This document shows, piece by piece, positions 32,361-40,624 of a stretch of DNA of 40,691 nucleotides. The position numbers and the translations under genes are program-made. Under the pieces are notes generated by a model. It did no database searches. It was not told where the DNA came from and saw only the letters and a program-made list of their open reading frames with translations. Where the stretch lies: assembly GCF_002006345.1 (NCBI RefSeq), contig NZ_LZZM01000197.1:1-40691 (forward strand). The letters are read 5' to 3'. The DNA comes from Clostridium puniceum. GTDB taxonomy: Bacteria > Bacillota > Clostridia > Clostridiales > Clostridiaceae. Position 1 is the first letter of the stretch, and each line of letters starts with the position of its first letter.

Positions 32361-33155
32361 CTAATCTATTAAGAATTTTCCTTTTGAATAATTGAAAACA
32401 GGTCCATCTAAACAAATATAAGTATCATCTATTTTGCAGTGTCCACATTTTCCAATACCACAGCACATTTTTCTTTCTTGTGAAATCCAAACATTATTTT
32501 CATCTATTCCAAGTTTTAAGAATTCTGCTACTGTAAATTTCATCATAATAGGAGGTCCTACTACTACAACTGCTACATTATTAATATCTTTAATTGATAG
32601 TTCTGGAATATATTTTGTAACCATTCCAACGTTACCTTCATATCCTTCTTCTGCATTATCTACAGTCAAAATAAGATTCATATTATTTTTCCACATTTTG
32701 ATATCATCTTTAAATAAAACATCATTTGGTGATTTAAAACCAGCAATTAATGTAAAGGTCTTAGCTTCACTTGAATTATTGGAAAAATAATCAACAATCC
32801 CCTTAACTGGTGAAAGTCCAGTCCCTCCAGCAACTACGATTACTTCTTTATCTTTATAATTCTCAATTTCAAATCCATTTCCATAAGGACCTCTTAAAAA
32901 TAATTTATCTCCAACATAATTATTAAATATTTCATTAGTAACTGTACCAACTCTTCTTATTGTTAAATCAACAGTGCCCTCTCCAATACCACTTACTGAA
33001 ATAGGAGCTTCTCCAAACTTAGGTAATGATACTTCAAAAAACTGTCCTGGCTTTACTTCTCCTTTAAATTCCATACGAAAAGTGTATTCAATTTCAGTAT
33101 GTTTAATTACTTCCTTAATTTCTGATAAAAAAGGAATATATTCATTTTTACTCAT
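32361..33155 (-). CDS. asrB: Anaerobic sulfite reductase subunit B (flavoprotein)
   Basis: A 264-residue FAD/NAD(P)H reductase of the ferredoxin-reductase superfamily. Visible are RGPYGNGFEI, the NAD-binding VVAGGTGLSPVKGIVDYF and VVVGPPIMMKF. At the C-terminus a Cys-rich 2Fe-2S site, CCGIGKCGHCKIDDTYICLDG, passes electrons onward. It takes electrons from NADH and hands them to AsrC. The start overlaps the asrA stop by 8 bp, so translation is coupled. Confidence 0.94.
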   Translation of the reverse strand: MSKNEYIPFLSEIKEVIKHTEIEYTFRMEFKGEVKPGQFFEVSLPKFGEAPISVSGIGEGTVDLTIRRVGTVTNEIFNNYVGDKLFLRGPYGNGFEIENYKDKEVIVVAGGTGLSPVKGIVDYFSNNSSEAKTFTLIAGFKSPNDVLFKDDIKMWKNNMNLILTVDNAEEGYEGNVGMVTKYIPELSIKDINNVAVVVVGPPIMMKFTVAEFLKLGIDENNVWISQERKMCCGIGKCGHCKIDDTYICLDGPVFNYSKGKFLID

Positions 33156-34158
33156 TTGTAGACACCTCTTTCATACCATCTTTTAATTTATTTATGCAAT
33201 TAGAAAAAGATATATACTCTGGACAAATATCATCACATCTTCCACATCCAACACACATATGATATCCCCATTTCTTTTTATAATCATATACCTTATGTAA
33301 CACTTTAAAACGCATACGTTGTCCTTTATCTAATCTAAAACTGTGTCCTCCTGCCATATTAGTAAAACCATCTATATGACACGCTGCCCAAACCCTGCGT
33401 CTTTCTCCTGCTTTACCATTATCAGTATAGAAAATATCTTGCATTGTAAAACAAGTACACGTAGGACAAACAAAATTACATCTTCCACAAGCAATACAAC
33501 GGCTACTATAATCCTTCCACATTTCAGATTTCATAACATCTAATGAAAGATTTTCTGGTATTGAAACTTTAACATTATTATTTGTCACAAAATCCGGTTC
33601 AATTTCACTCTTTTCACAAGTATTAAATAATTCATTGATTTCTTCATTTTTAGCATCTATATATACATCATTTCCTGTTACTTTTATATATGCATCATAT
33701 TCATCGTTTTTATTTGTACCCATACTTACGCAAAAACAATTTTCAAAAGAATTTTCACATCCCATTAAAATGAATTTAGTATTTTCTCTTAATCTTTGAT
33801 AATAATAATCTTCTTGTCCATTTTTTAAATAAATATCATCTATTCGCTTTACTCCATGTAAATCACAACTTCTTAAAAATATAATTGCACCCTTTTTAGG
33901 CGTATCTGCTTCCTTTATTGAATCTTCCGTAAAGAAGAAAAGCGTCTGAGAGATTGGAAGCAATACTTCTTTATGTGAATATTCAGCTTTTTTATCAAAA
34001 ACTATATCATCTATTGTTTTTACTTCTCCATAACGTATTCTGTTAGTATCTGAGTAAGTACCTTCACCTTCAAATAATTTAGGTGCATATATGACATATT
34101 CTTTTGATAAATCTTCGAATATATTATTAATATCTCTTCTATTCAATTTATATCCCAT
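33148..34158 (-). CDS. asrA: Anaerobic sulfite reductase subunit A (electron-transfer Fe-S subunit)
   Basis: A 336-residue subunit. Its core has GAIIFLRSCDLHGVKRID and GCENSFENCFCVSMG, shared with the electron-transfer subunits of hydrogenase/heterodisulfide systems. Two 4Fe-4S clusters are formed by CIACGRCNFVCPTC and CVGCGRCDDICPEY. It carries electrons between flavin and siroheme subunits in the cytosol. The ATG shares one base with the stop of the upstream channel gene (TAATG), so it is expressed with it. Confidence 0.94.
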   Translation of the reverse strand: MGYKLNRRDINNIFEDLSKEYVIYAPKLFEGEGTYSDTNRIRYGEVKTIDDIVFDKKAEYSHKEVLLPISQTLFFFTEDSIKEADTPKKGAIIFLRSCDLHGVKRIDDIYLKNGQEDYYYQRLRENTKFILMGCENSFENCFCVSMGTNKNDEYDAYIKVTGNDVYIDAKNEEINELFNTCEKSEIEPDFVTNNNVKVSIPENLSLDVMKSEMWKDYSSRCIACGRCNFVCPTCTCFTMQDIFYTDNGKAGERRRVWAACHIDGFTNMAGGHSFRLDKGQRMRFKVLHKVYDYKKKWGYHMCVGCGRCDDICPEYISFSNCINKLKDGMKEVSTNE

Positions 34159-34937
34159 TAGCTTACTCCTTTACTCTTTTTTGAAATTATATAATAAGGT
34201 AATGCTAAAAATATAGCTCCACCGATAATATTTCCAATTGTTACTACACCTATGTTATATACATATCCTATTATACTTACGCTTGCTGCCCCTGGATTAA
34301 ATAATCCAATTGTTAAAAGAGTCATATTAGCAACACTATGCTCAAAACCCGATGTTATAAATGCAAATAAACACCAAAATACCATAATAAGCTTTCCGGA
34401 TTCACTTTTTAATTTAAAACTACACCAGATAGCTAAACACACTAGTATATTACAAAATATTCCACGCATTAATAATGGCCAAAACGGAATACTCATCTTA
34501 GCTGCTGAAGTTTTTGCAATGAATTCACCAACTGGCCCCGCTGAAAGTCCTGTTGAATAAAACATATATCCTGCAATAATTGATCCAAGTAAATTACCTA
34601 TAAAACACACTATCCAAATTTTAAAAGTATCTGTCCACTTTACCTCTTTACTTAAAGAAGCAGCTGTCATTATAAAATTATTTCCTGTAAAAAGTTCTGA
34701 TCCTGCCATAACAACTAAGCTAAGCGCTATCCCAAAGGATGCTCCCATTACAATTTTTGTAGCAGACGAGCCACTGCTATTTAATAGTCCTCCAATTGTG
34801 AATATAAGCATAATTCCCATTCCTACATAAAGACCTGCAAGCATTGAACTTATGAAATATCCTACCTTATTTGTTTTTAATAAATTTACCTTAGCTTTTG
34901 CTGCCATAACCACACTGTTAAATTCTTCACAAAACAT
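34158..34937 (-). CDS. Formate/nitrite-family channel, probable hydrosulfide channel
   Basis: A 259-residue FNT protein with six membrane segments. The signature GSELFTGNNFIMTAA and the central-His segment FEHSVANM are present. FNT pentamers conduct small anions (formate, nitrite, hydrosulfide). Here it is co-transcribed with asrABC. In Clostridioides difficile an FNT next to asrABC was characterised as a hydrosulfide channel, so export of the HS- made by AsrABC is the best guess. It is the first gene of the operon, and its promoter overlaps the end of the regulator gene upstream. Confidence 0.85.
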   Translation of the reverse strand: MFCEEFNSVVMAAKAKVNLLKTNKVGYFISSMLAGLYVGMGIMLIFTIGGLLNSSGSSATKIVMGASFGIALSLVVMAGSELFTGNNFIMTAASLSKEVKWTDTFKIWIVCFIGNLLGSIIAGYMFYSTGLSAGPVGEFIAKTSAAKMSIPFWPLLMRGIFCNILVCLAIWCSFKLKSESGKLIMVFWCLFAFITSGFEHSVANMTLLTIGLFNPGAASVSIIGYVYNIGVVTIGNIIGGAIFLALPYYIISKKSKGVS

Positions 34938-34979
34938 ATTATAACTTCTCCTTTCATGTTTACGTTATCGAATACTTTA

Positions 34980-35029
34980 ATTATAATTTATTACAAAATA
35001 AAACACCGTGATTAAAATCACGGTGTTTT
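34980..35029 (-). promoter_or_regulatory. Promoter of the FNT-asrABC operon with a GTGA-N6-TCAC site
   Basis: The -10 TATAAT is at 34980-34985 (minus strand). Exactly 29 bp upstream of it is the centre of a 30-bp palindrome (35000-35029) whose core reads CGTGATTTTAATCACG, a Crp-type GTGA-N6-TCAC site. No good -35 exists. This is the same class II geometry as at 29477-29520 and 31124-31167. The palindrome also serves as the regulator gene's terminator hairpin. Confidence 0.6.
35000..35029 (-). terminator. Terminator hairpin of the Crp/Fnr regulator gene, overlapping its stop
   Basis: AAAACACCGTGATT pairs perfectly with AATCACGGTGTTTT (14 bp, 2-nt loop in the simplest fold). On the minus strand it runs into TTTTATTTTGT. 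The TGA stop of the regulator is in the first arm, so its last codons build the stem. Confidence 0.7.
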
Positions 35030-35710
35030 AAAAAATTGCGATAATTTTTCTTGATTAATTATTTTAATTTTTTTATTATCATATTCAATTAATTTTTCAT
35101 TTAAAAGTATTTTTAAAGACCTAGATATTGTTTCTCTTTTAGATCCTAGTAAATCTGCAAGATATGTAACGCTTATATTCATATTGATAATTACTCCATT
35201 TTCAGCTTCAGTTCCATAGTCCTTGCTTAATTTCCAAAGCTTTGCTGCAAGCCTTTTCTCCATTTTTATTGTACCTGTTGCATTTTTTAATTGTCTATAA
35301 AGTCTCCTTACCTTCATAGCTAAAGAACACATAATATTTTTAGAAAGAAGAAAGTCTTGCTCCATAATAGTTAAAAATATATTTTTGTCATAACTTAATA
35401 TTTCTGCATCTTCAAAAATTTCACAATTTATAGAAGAAGGTAACTCTTGTATTACTACATCATTGATCATTTTTCCTTTTCCTAAAATAAATATTACACG
35501 TTTATGTCCACTCTCATTTAATTTATATAAAGACACACTGCCACTTACTACAATATATAACGTTGTAACTTCTTCTTTATCTCTAAAAAGATGACCTCCA
35601 GCCTTATATTTTTTAACTTCACTAAAATGAGCAAGATTTTCAAATGAAGTATTTGATATGTTTTTGAAAATATCTAATTCTTCTAATTGTTTTACAGTAA
35701 TTTTATTCAT
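35018..35710 (-). CDS. Crp/Fnr-family regulator with Crp-type recognition helix
   Basis: A 230-residue protein. The N-terminal cyclic-nucleotide-type barrel spans about 20-125 (YKAGGHLFRDKEEVTTLYIV, then SGSVSLYKL), followed by a dimer helix and a C-terminal winged helix, VTYLADLLGSKRETISRSLKIL. The RETISR recognition helix matches Crp's RETVGR, which reads GTGA. No Cys set for an Fnr Fe-S cluster is present, so the signal is unclear. ATG 35710 is chosen for AGGAG 5 nt upstream. It lies directly before the FNT-asrABC operon and probably controls it. Confidence 0.85.
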   Translation of the reverse strand: MNKITVKQLEELDIFKNISNTSFENLAHFSEVKKYKAGGHLFRDKEEVTTLYIVVSGSVSLYKLNESGHKRVIFILGKGKMINDVVIQELPSSINCEIFEDAEILSYDKNIFLTIMEQDFLLSKNIMCSLAMKVRRLYRQLKNATGTIKMEKRLAAKLWKLSKDYGTEAENGVIINMNISVTYLADLLGSKRETISRSLKILLNEKLIEYDNKKIKIINQEKLSQFFKTP

Positions 35711-35817
35711 CAATACTCCTATCAATACCATTAATCAATCATAAATTACTAATGTATAGATAAAAAAATAACAAAACATCCTACTTGCATATACAGTTAT
35801 TCTATTACTTTTTTACT

Positions 35818-36498
35818 CTAATCAAATAATTCTTCTTCTAATTCTTCAATATTTAAAATTTTAATTGTATTTCTATCAAATTCAATATAATTTAGCTCCC
35901 TAAGATTCATTAATTCTCTAGACAAAGACGGTCTAGGAATCCCTAAGGAAGAAGCAATTTCTTCCTTACTTTCCTTCAAGGTTATTATTTCACTTTTTTG
36001 ATTTTTAGCTTGCTCCAATATAAAGTTAATAACCTTATGCTTAATACTTTTAAAAGCTATACTTTTTATTTTAGAATTTAACATAAATATTTTATTACTT
36101 AAGGCAGACATAAAATTACCTAATACTTTTTCATCCATTGTACATAATTTTAATATGTCTAACTTATTTATATAAAGTATACTGCTTTCACTAAATGATA
36201 TAACTGTTGATGGATATTTAGATTTTTTTGAAAAAATTAAAGCTTCTCCAAATACATCCCCATTAGTTAATCTCTTTAACGTAATTTGTTTTCCACTAAG
36301 ATATATTCTTTGAATTTCAATTGTTCCATCTAAAACAAAGCCTAAACTATTACATTCATCTTCTTCGTTTGCAATAATTTCACCCTTTTTATATGATTTC
36401 ACTGAATATCCAATATTGGAAATTAATTTTTCAATTTCTTCATTATTTAAGTTGTTAAAAAACTCATTTCCATGTAATTTATCAATTATTTCTTTCAT
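35818..36498 (-). CDS. Crp/Fnr-family regulator, HcpR-like recognition helix
   Basis: A 226-residue protein with a nucleotide-type sensor barrel (residues about 25-120: YKKGEIIANEEDECNSLGFV, then GTIEIQRIYLSGKQ, GDVFGEALIFSKKSKYPST), a long dimer helix and the winged helix KEEIASSLGIPRPSLSRELM. The recognition helix RPSLSRE differs from Crp's RETxxR, so it should read a different half-site; the TGTAA sites of hcp and the hemerythrin operon are candidates. AGGAGG lies before the ATG. The two regulators are in tandem, 107 bp apart. Confidence 0.83.
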   Translation of the reverse strand: MKEIIDKLHGNEFFNNLNNEEIEKLISNIGYSVKSYKKGEIIANEEDECNSLGFVLDGTIEIQRIYLSGKQITLKRLTNGDVFGEALIFSKKSKYPSTVISFSESSILYINKLDILKLCTMDEKVLGNFMSALSNKIFMLNSKIKSIAFKSIKHKVINFILEQAKNQKSEIITLKESKEEIASSLGIPRPSLSRELMNLRELNYIEFDRNTIKILNIEELEEELFD

Positions 36499-36536
36499 AT
36501 AAAATCCTCCAAAGCTTTGTAATTAAATGAATTATT

Positions 36537-36564
36537 ATTATATATACTTCTTATAATTAGTCTA
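36537..36564 (-). promoter_or_regulatory. Promoter of the HcpR-like regulator gene
   Basis: TAGACT (36559-36564), a 16-bp spacer and TATAAT (36537-36542) lie on the minus strand. The -35 overlaps the last codons of the beta-helix gene. Confidence 0.55.
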
Positions 36565-39520
36565 TAATTTTAGTACATTTTTGATTATTTTGAACTTTCA
36601 TCCCTAAGTTATCAATAGAAACAATATATCCATCCTCTATTGAATATTTTGATAAACTAGAATCTCCTATAATATTCATAAACTTTATATATCCATCCAT
36701 ATCTTTTACTAAAATGGTTTCAATTGGGTCATTTCTATCAATTACTATATTTTTAATTTCATCAATTGTAAATATCTGTTTTGGAGTTTTGTATAATTCA
36801 TATTCTTTACTAATTTTAACTTCATTGTTTTTCCATGCTTTTATTCTAACATAGTATTTCTCTTCAAAAGTATATAAAATTATTCTCTTCAATTTATCTT
36901 CTTGATTATTTTGTATTAATTTATTTTGATAAATTAATAGAATTTTACTACCAAACTCCATTTCAATTTTATCATATTCATATGATATACTACTATTATG
37001 TTTTTTAGAACGTGATTTTTTTATACTTTTGGGCTCTTCCGCATGTGACCGTTTTGTAGTTGTTGCTATTAAAACTGTACTCCATTGCCCATCTTTTATT
37101 CTCACTCTGTATTTGTGTTTTGAATTGTTTTTCAATCCTATATGTTTATAACTTTCCTTTGTACCAACTAATACTATAGTTCCATCTACTTCAATTTCAT
37201 ATTCCGTTGTCGCCTCTACTTCATCCCAACTTATCTGTATGCTGCTTCCAGTAGTTGCTGCTTTTATATTTTGTGGAATTATAGCGATTGGTGATTGTGA
37301 CGACAGAGTAACTGATGTTATGAAGTCACTCCATTGTCCTCCCTTTATTCTCACTCTATAATTATGAGTTGAGTTGCTTAACAAACCTATATGATCATGA
37401 CTTTCGTCTGTGCCAACATCTATCAAATGTGAATCCCCATCTATTTCCACTTCATATTCTTTTGCATCATCTACTTCATCCCAACTTATTTTTATACTAT
37501 TTTCAGTAGCTGATGTTTTTATATTTTGTGGTACTGAAACTACTGGTGGCTGCGAAGAAAGAGTTTTCTCTGTTATTATTCCACTCCATTGTCCGCCTTT
37601 TATTCTAATTCTATACTTATGAGTTGAATTACTGTTTAATCCTGTATTTTCATAGCTTTCATCAGCTCCAACATCTATTAGCACTAAATTTTCATCTACT
37701 TCTACTTCATATTCTGTTGCAGCATCTACTTCATCCCAACTTATTTTTATGCTATTTTCAGTAGCTGATGTTTTTATATTTTGTAGTACTGAAACTACTG
37801 GTGGTTGCGAAGAAAGAGTTTTCTCTGTTATTATTCCACTCCATTGTCCGCCTTTTATTCTAATTCTATACTTATGAATTGAATTACTATTTAATCCTGT
37901 ATTTTCATAGCTTTCATCAGCTCCAACATCTATTAGCACTGATTCTCCATCTACTTCTACTTCATATTCTGTTGCAGCATCTACTTCATCCCAACTTATT
38001 TTTATACTATTTTCCGTAGCTGATGTTTTTATATTTTGTGGTACTGAAACTACTGGTGGCTGCGAAGAAAGAGTTTTCTCTGTTATTATTCCACTCCATT
38101 GTCCACCTTTTATTCTAATTCTATACTTATGAATTGAATTACTGTTTAATCCTGTATTTTCATAGTTTTCATCTGTACCAACATCTATCGGCACTGATTT
38201 TCCATCTACTTCTACTTCATATTCTATTGCAGCATCTACTTCATCCCAACTTATTTTTATACTATCTTCCGTAGCTGATGTTTCAATAATCTTTGTATAA
38301 TCTAGAGCACCAACTTTCGCATGAATCAACTCTTTAAAATTACCACTAATGTTATTATTATAAATAGTGTTATTTTCATTTTCAGCTCCATCTTGTATTC
38401 TAATTCCATATTGGTCAATATTATCATTATATATTATGTTATCCATTATATCCGAGTTTTTTACTCTAAAATCTAAAAAAACTGCCGAACTTAATCCTAT
38501 TTGCCAAGTTACATTATCATCACTTTGTCCGTAATTAGATATTGAATTATTTTTTATCATTGTATTATCTGAATATAATAAATATATACCTTCATATCCT
38601 ATTTCACTTATAACATTATCTGATATTATAGCATTTTCCAAGTTACGTACTTCTATGCCAAAATATTGAGAACCTTTTACATTATTCCCCACTATTTTTA
38701 TTCCATCATATCTAAGGCTATCATCGTCACCAGTGTTTTCTTCAACAACTACTATTCCTGCTGCTTTTGTATTTTCAATAGTATTATTGGATATTTCAAT
38801 ATTATTTGCTGGTACAGTGGCCCTTATTCCTGCACCTATTATTGAATCTTTGATATTGTTATCACTTACTTTTGAATTTTTACACAAATTAAAACTTATT
38901 CGGCCACCTACAATATTATTATTCATTATAATTCCATCTTTTTGATTATAAAATGTGATTGCATCTGGTTCTGTTAATGTTCCTGCTATATCTGTATTAA
39001 TAATATTTCCACTAATACTATTATTTATACTCTTATATGTACTATCACCTAAAAATACTATTGCTGAATGTAATTTAGATCTATCAATGACACAGTTTTC
39101 TATACTCACATCATGTACATCATTCTGATCATTTTGTGCACGAAATACTTCTCTCCCTTGACTACCATCTATGTAGAAATTTGAAATATTAATGTTACTT
39201 TGTGTTATTACAATACTATTAGCATTCGGATTAGTTTGTACAATTTTAGTTCCTGTACTCGATTCTCCATAGATAATTATACCAGATTCATTTAAAGTTA
39301 TTGAATCACTCAAATTATATGTACCATCTTTTATATAAAATTTTCTATCTCCATTAGATATTTTGGTATTAATATAATCATTTAAATAAGTGCCTGAAAC
39401 ACTTGTATCTATTACCTTCCAATCACTAGTATCACCATAAACTGTTTGAACATCATACCCTTGATTTATAAATAAAAGCATTAAAATCCAACTGACTATT
39501 CTAATTATTTTTTTATTCAA
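36557..39520 (-). CDS. Secreted beta-helix protein with five FN3-like repeats
   Basis: A 987-residue protein. A signal peptide (MNKKIIRIVSWILMLLFINQ, cut near residue 29) is followed by a right-handed parallel beta-helix (about 55-405) of Asn-rich coils such as NIEISNNTIENTKAAGI and IISDNVISEIGYEGIYLL. Five 85-residue FN3-like modules follow from about 414 to 836 (TSATENSIKISWDEVDAATE, ending GGQWSGIITEKTLS). The last 150 residues are basic to mixed, unrecognised, perhaps for wall attachment. Beta-helix folds serve polysaccharide lyases and hydrolases; a catalytic set is not identifiable here. TTG start, with GAGGGG 10 nt upstream. No LPXTG motif is seen. Confidence 0.85.
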   Translation of the reverse strand: MNKKIIRIVSWILMLLFINQGYDVQTVYGDTSDWKVIDTSVSGTYLNDYINTKISNGDRKFYIKDGTYNLSDSITLNESGIIIYGESSTGTKIVQTNPNANSIVITQSNINISNFYIDGSQGREVFRAQNDQNDVHDVSIENCVIDRSKLHSAIVFLGDSTYKSINNSISGNIINTDIAGTLTEPDAITFYNQKDGIIMNNNIVGGRISFNLCKNSKVSDNNIKDSIIGAGIRATVPANNIEISNNTIENTKAAGIVVVEENTGDDDSLRYDGIKIVGNNVKGSQYFGIEVRNLENAIISDNVISEIGYEGIYLLYSDNTMIKNNSISNYGQSDDNVTWQIGLSSAVFLDFRVKNSDIMDNIIYNDNIDQYGIRIQDGAENENNTIYNNNISGNFKELIHAKVGALDYTKIIETSATEDSIKISWDEVDAAIEYEVEVDGKSVPIDVGTDENYENTGLNSNSIHKYRIRIKGGQWSGIITEKTLSSQPPVVSVPQNIKTSATENSIKISWDEVDAATEYEVEVDGESVLIDVGADESYENTGLNSNSIHKYRIRIKGGQWSGIITEKTLSSQPPVVSVLQNIKTSATENSIKISWDEVDAATEYEVEVDENLVLIDVGADESYENTGLNSNSTHKYRIRIKGGQWSGIITEKTLSSQPPVVSVPQNIKTSATENSIKISWDEVDDAKEYEVEIDGDSHLIDVGTDESHDHIGLLSNSTHNYRVRIKGGQWSDFITSVTLSSQSPIAIIPQNIKAATTGSSIQISWDEVEATTEYEIEVDGTIVLVGTKESYKHIGLKNNSKHKYRVRIKDGQWSTVLIATTTKRSHAEEPKSIKKSRSKKHNSSISYEYDKIEMEFGSKILLIYQNKLIQNNQEDKLKRIILYTFEEKYYVRIKAWKNNEVKISKEYELYKTPKQIFTIDEIKNIVIDRNDPIETILVKDMDGYIKFMNIIGDSSLSKYSIEDGYIVSIDNLGMKVQNNQKCTKIID
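37016..38286. repeat. Five tandem 255-bp FN3-coding repeats
   Basis: The marker CATCCCAAC recurs at 37222, 37477, 37732, 37987 and 38242, exactly 255 bp apart. The units nearest the beta-helix are almost identical in DNA, while the two C-terminal ones diverge. The spacing is a multiple of 3, so unequal crossing over would keep frame. Confidence 0.9.
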
Positions 39521-39880
39521 TCATATTTCTTCCCCTCATAATTTAATCCCATATAAACAACAATTAATTACAGCAAATGTTTCCATTTATTTTTACCCTT
39601 TTTAACTTATCGTAAATTTAAACAATTACAATAATATAGCCTTTTCCAAATTATTTCTGATTATATTTTAAAATCCATTAAATTAATTCATAAAACGCCA
39701 TATTTTTTATAATACTATCATACTATAATTCAATTTAATTTAAAATATTTTTTTATATTTAATTTGTCTCTAGTTCCACTATATAGTAAACACATATATA
39801 TTTTTACATGTGGTAATTTAATAAATATTTTTTATTAATATTAACTAAAAACTTATTTTGCAAATATTATTCAAAAATAA
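39521..39880. other. Gene-free AT-rich stretch upstream of the beta-helix gene
   Basis: This stretch holds the leader of the beta-helix gene, including an overlapping 3-codon frame ATG-ATT-GAA-TAA that ends within the TTG start region. No clear sigma-A promoter pair, RNA gene or strong palindrome is seen. A promoter for another sigma factor may be present but cannot be called. Confidence 0.5.
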
Positions 39881-39908
39881 AAAAGGTAAAACGTAATGTT
39901 CTACCTTA
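39881..39908 (-). terminator. Terminator after the OhrR-type gene
   Basis: AAGGTAAAAC pairs with GTTCTACCTT (one mismatch) around a short loop. On the minus strand TTTTTTATTTTTG follows, a clear intrinsic terminator, 24 bp after the stop. Confidence 0.85.
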
Positions 39909-39931
39909 AATAATAATAATTTTCTATAACA

Positions 39932-40363
39932 TTATTCTATAGCTTTTAGCAAGCTGTCTAATCTCATCTTTAACTGTATTAATTCCTCTCTAGGTATGTT
40001 TATTTTACATGCCATTTCACGCGGAACATCTAATACCTTTTCTTTTAAATTTCTTCCTTCTTCAGTTAACTCAACAATAACAACTCTATCATCATTAACA
40101 TCCCTATATCTTTTTATTAATCCCATACTTTCTATCTTCTTTAATAATGGTGTTAATGTTCCTGAATCTAAATGCAGTCTTTTACCAATATCTTTAACTG
40201 TACTCTTTTCATCTTCCCATAATACAAGCATTGCAACATACTGTGTATATGTAAGATTAAATTTATCAAGAAAAGGCTTATACAATTTTATTATTTCTCT
40301 TGATGCTGCATATAAAGAAAAACAAACTTGATTATCTAATTTTATACTATCATATTTATTCAT
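39932..40363 (-). CDS. ohrR: OhrR-type MarR-family peroxide regulator
   Basis: A 143-residue repressor. Cys14 in DNQVCFSLYAASREI is the conserved sensing Cys of OhrR. The winged helix follows with LTYTQYVAMLVLWED, LHLDSGTLTPLLKKIES and DVNDDRVVIVELTEEG, all OhrR hallmarks. Oxidation of this Cys by organic hydroperoxide releases DNA and derepresses ohr. No ohr gene is in the window; the neighbour to the right is a transposase end. A repeated AAATTCAATT sits over its promoter region. A single Cys makes it the 1-Cys class. Confidence 0.9.
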   Translation of the reverse strand: MNKYDSIKLDNQVCFSLYAASREIIKLYKPFLDKFNLTYTQYVAMLVLWEDEKSTVKDIGKRLHLDSGTLTPLLKKIESMGLIKRYRDVNDDRVVIVELTEEGRNLKEKVLDVPREMACKINIPREELIQLKMRLDSLLKAIE

Positions 40364-40402
40364 AATTTTTTCTCCTATTTATATTTAATCTACTGTATCA
40401 AC

Positions 40403-40427
40403 AAATTCAATTTTAATAAATTCAATT
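40403..40427. repeat. Direct repeat upstream of ohrR
   Basis: AAATTCAATT occurs at 40403-40412 and 40418-40427, with a 15-bp period. On the minus strand each reads AATTGAATTT, close to an OhrR-type AT-rich operator and also supplying TTGAAT -35 candidates. It may be an autoregulatory site. Confidence 0.35.
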
Positions 40428-40624
40428 AAGTTTAACTTTTTTACTTTTATATGTCAATCTTAAATCAAGCCTTTTTAGGTTAATTAAGCTCTATTTCTAT
40501 TAGTCGCTAAGTAAGTGCTTTCACTAGTTCATATATTTTACCATATTAAAATCCTTTTAAAAACGGCAAATTGCAATAACAAATTGAACTAATTTCTATT
40601 TATGACTTAAACACTTGTATTTTC

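Noticed and set aside
36990..38290. CRISPR-like periodicity in the beta-helix gene
   Set aside because: The 255-bp repeats are in-frame protein modules with variable positions spread over the whole unit, not short repeats with spacers.
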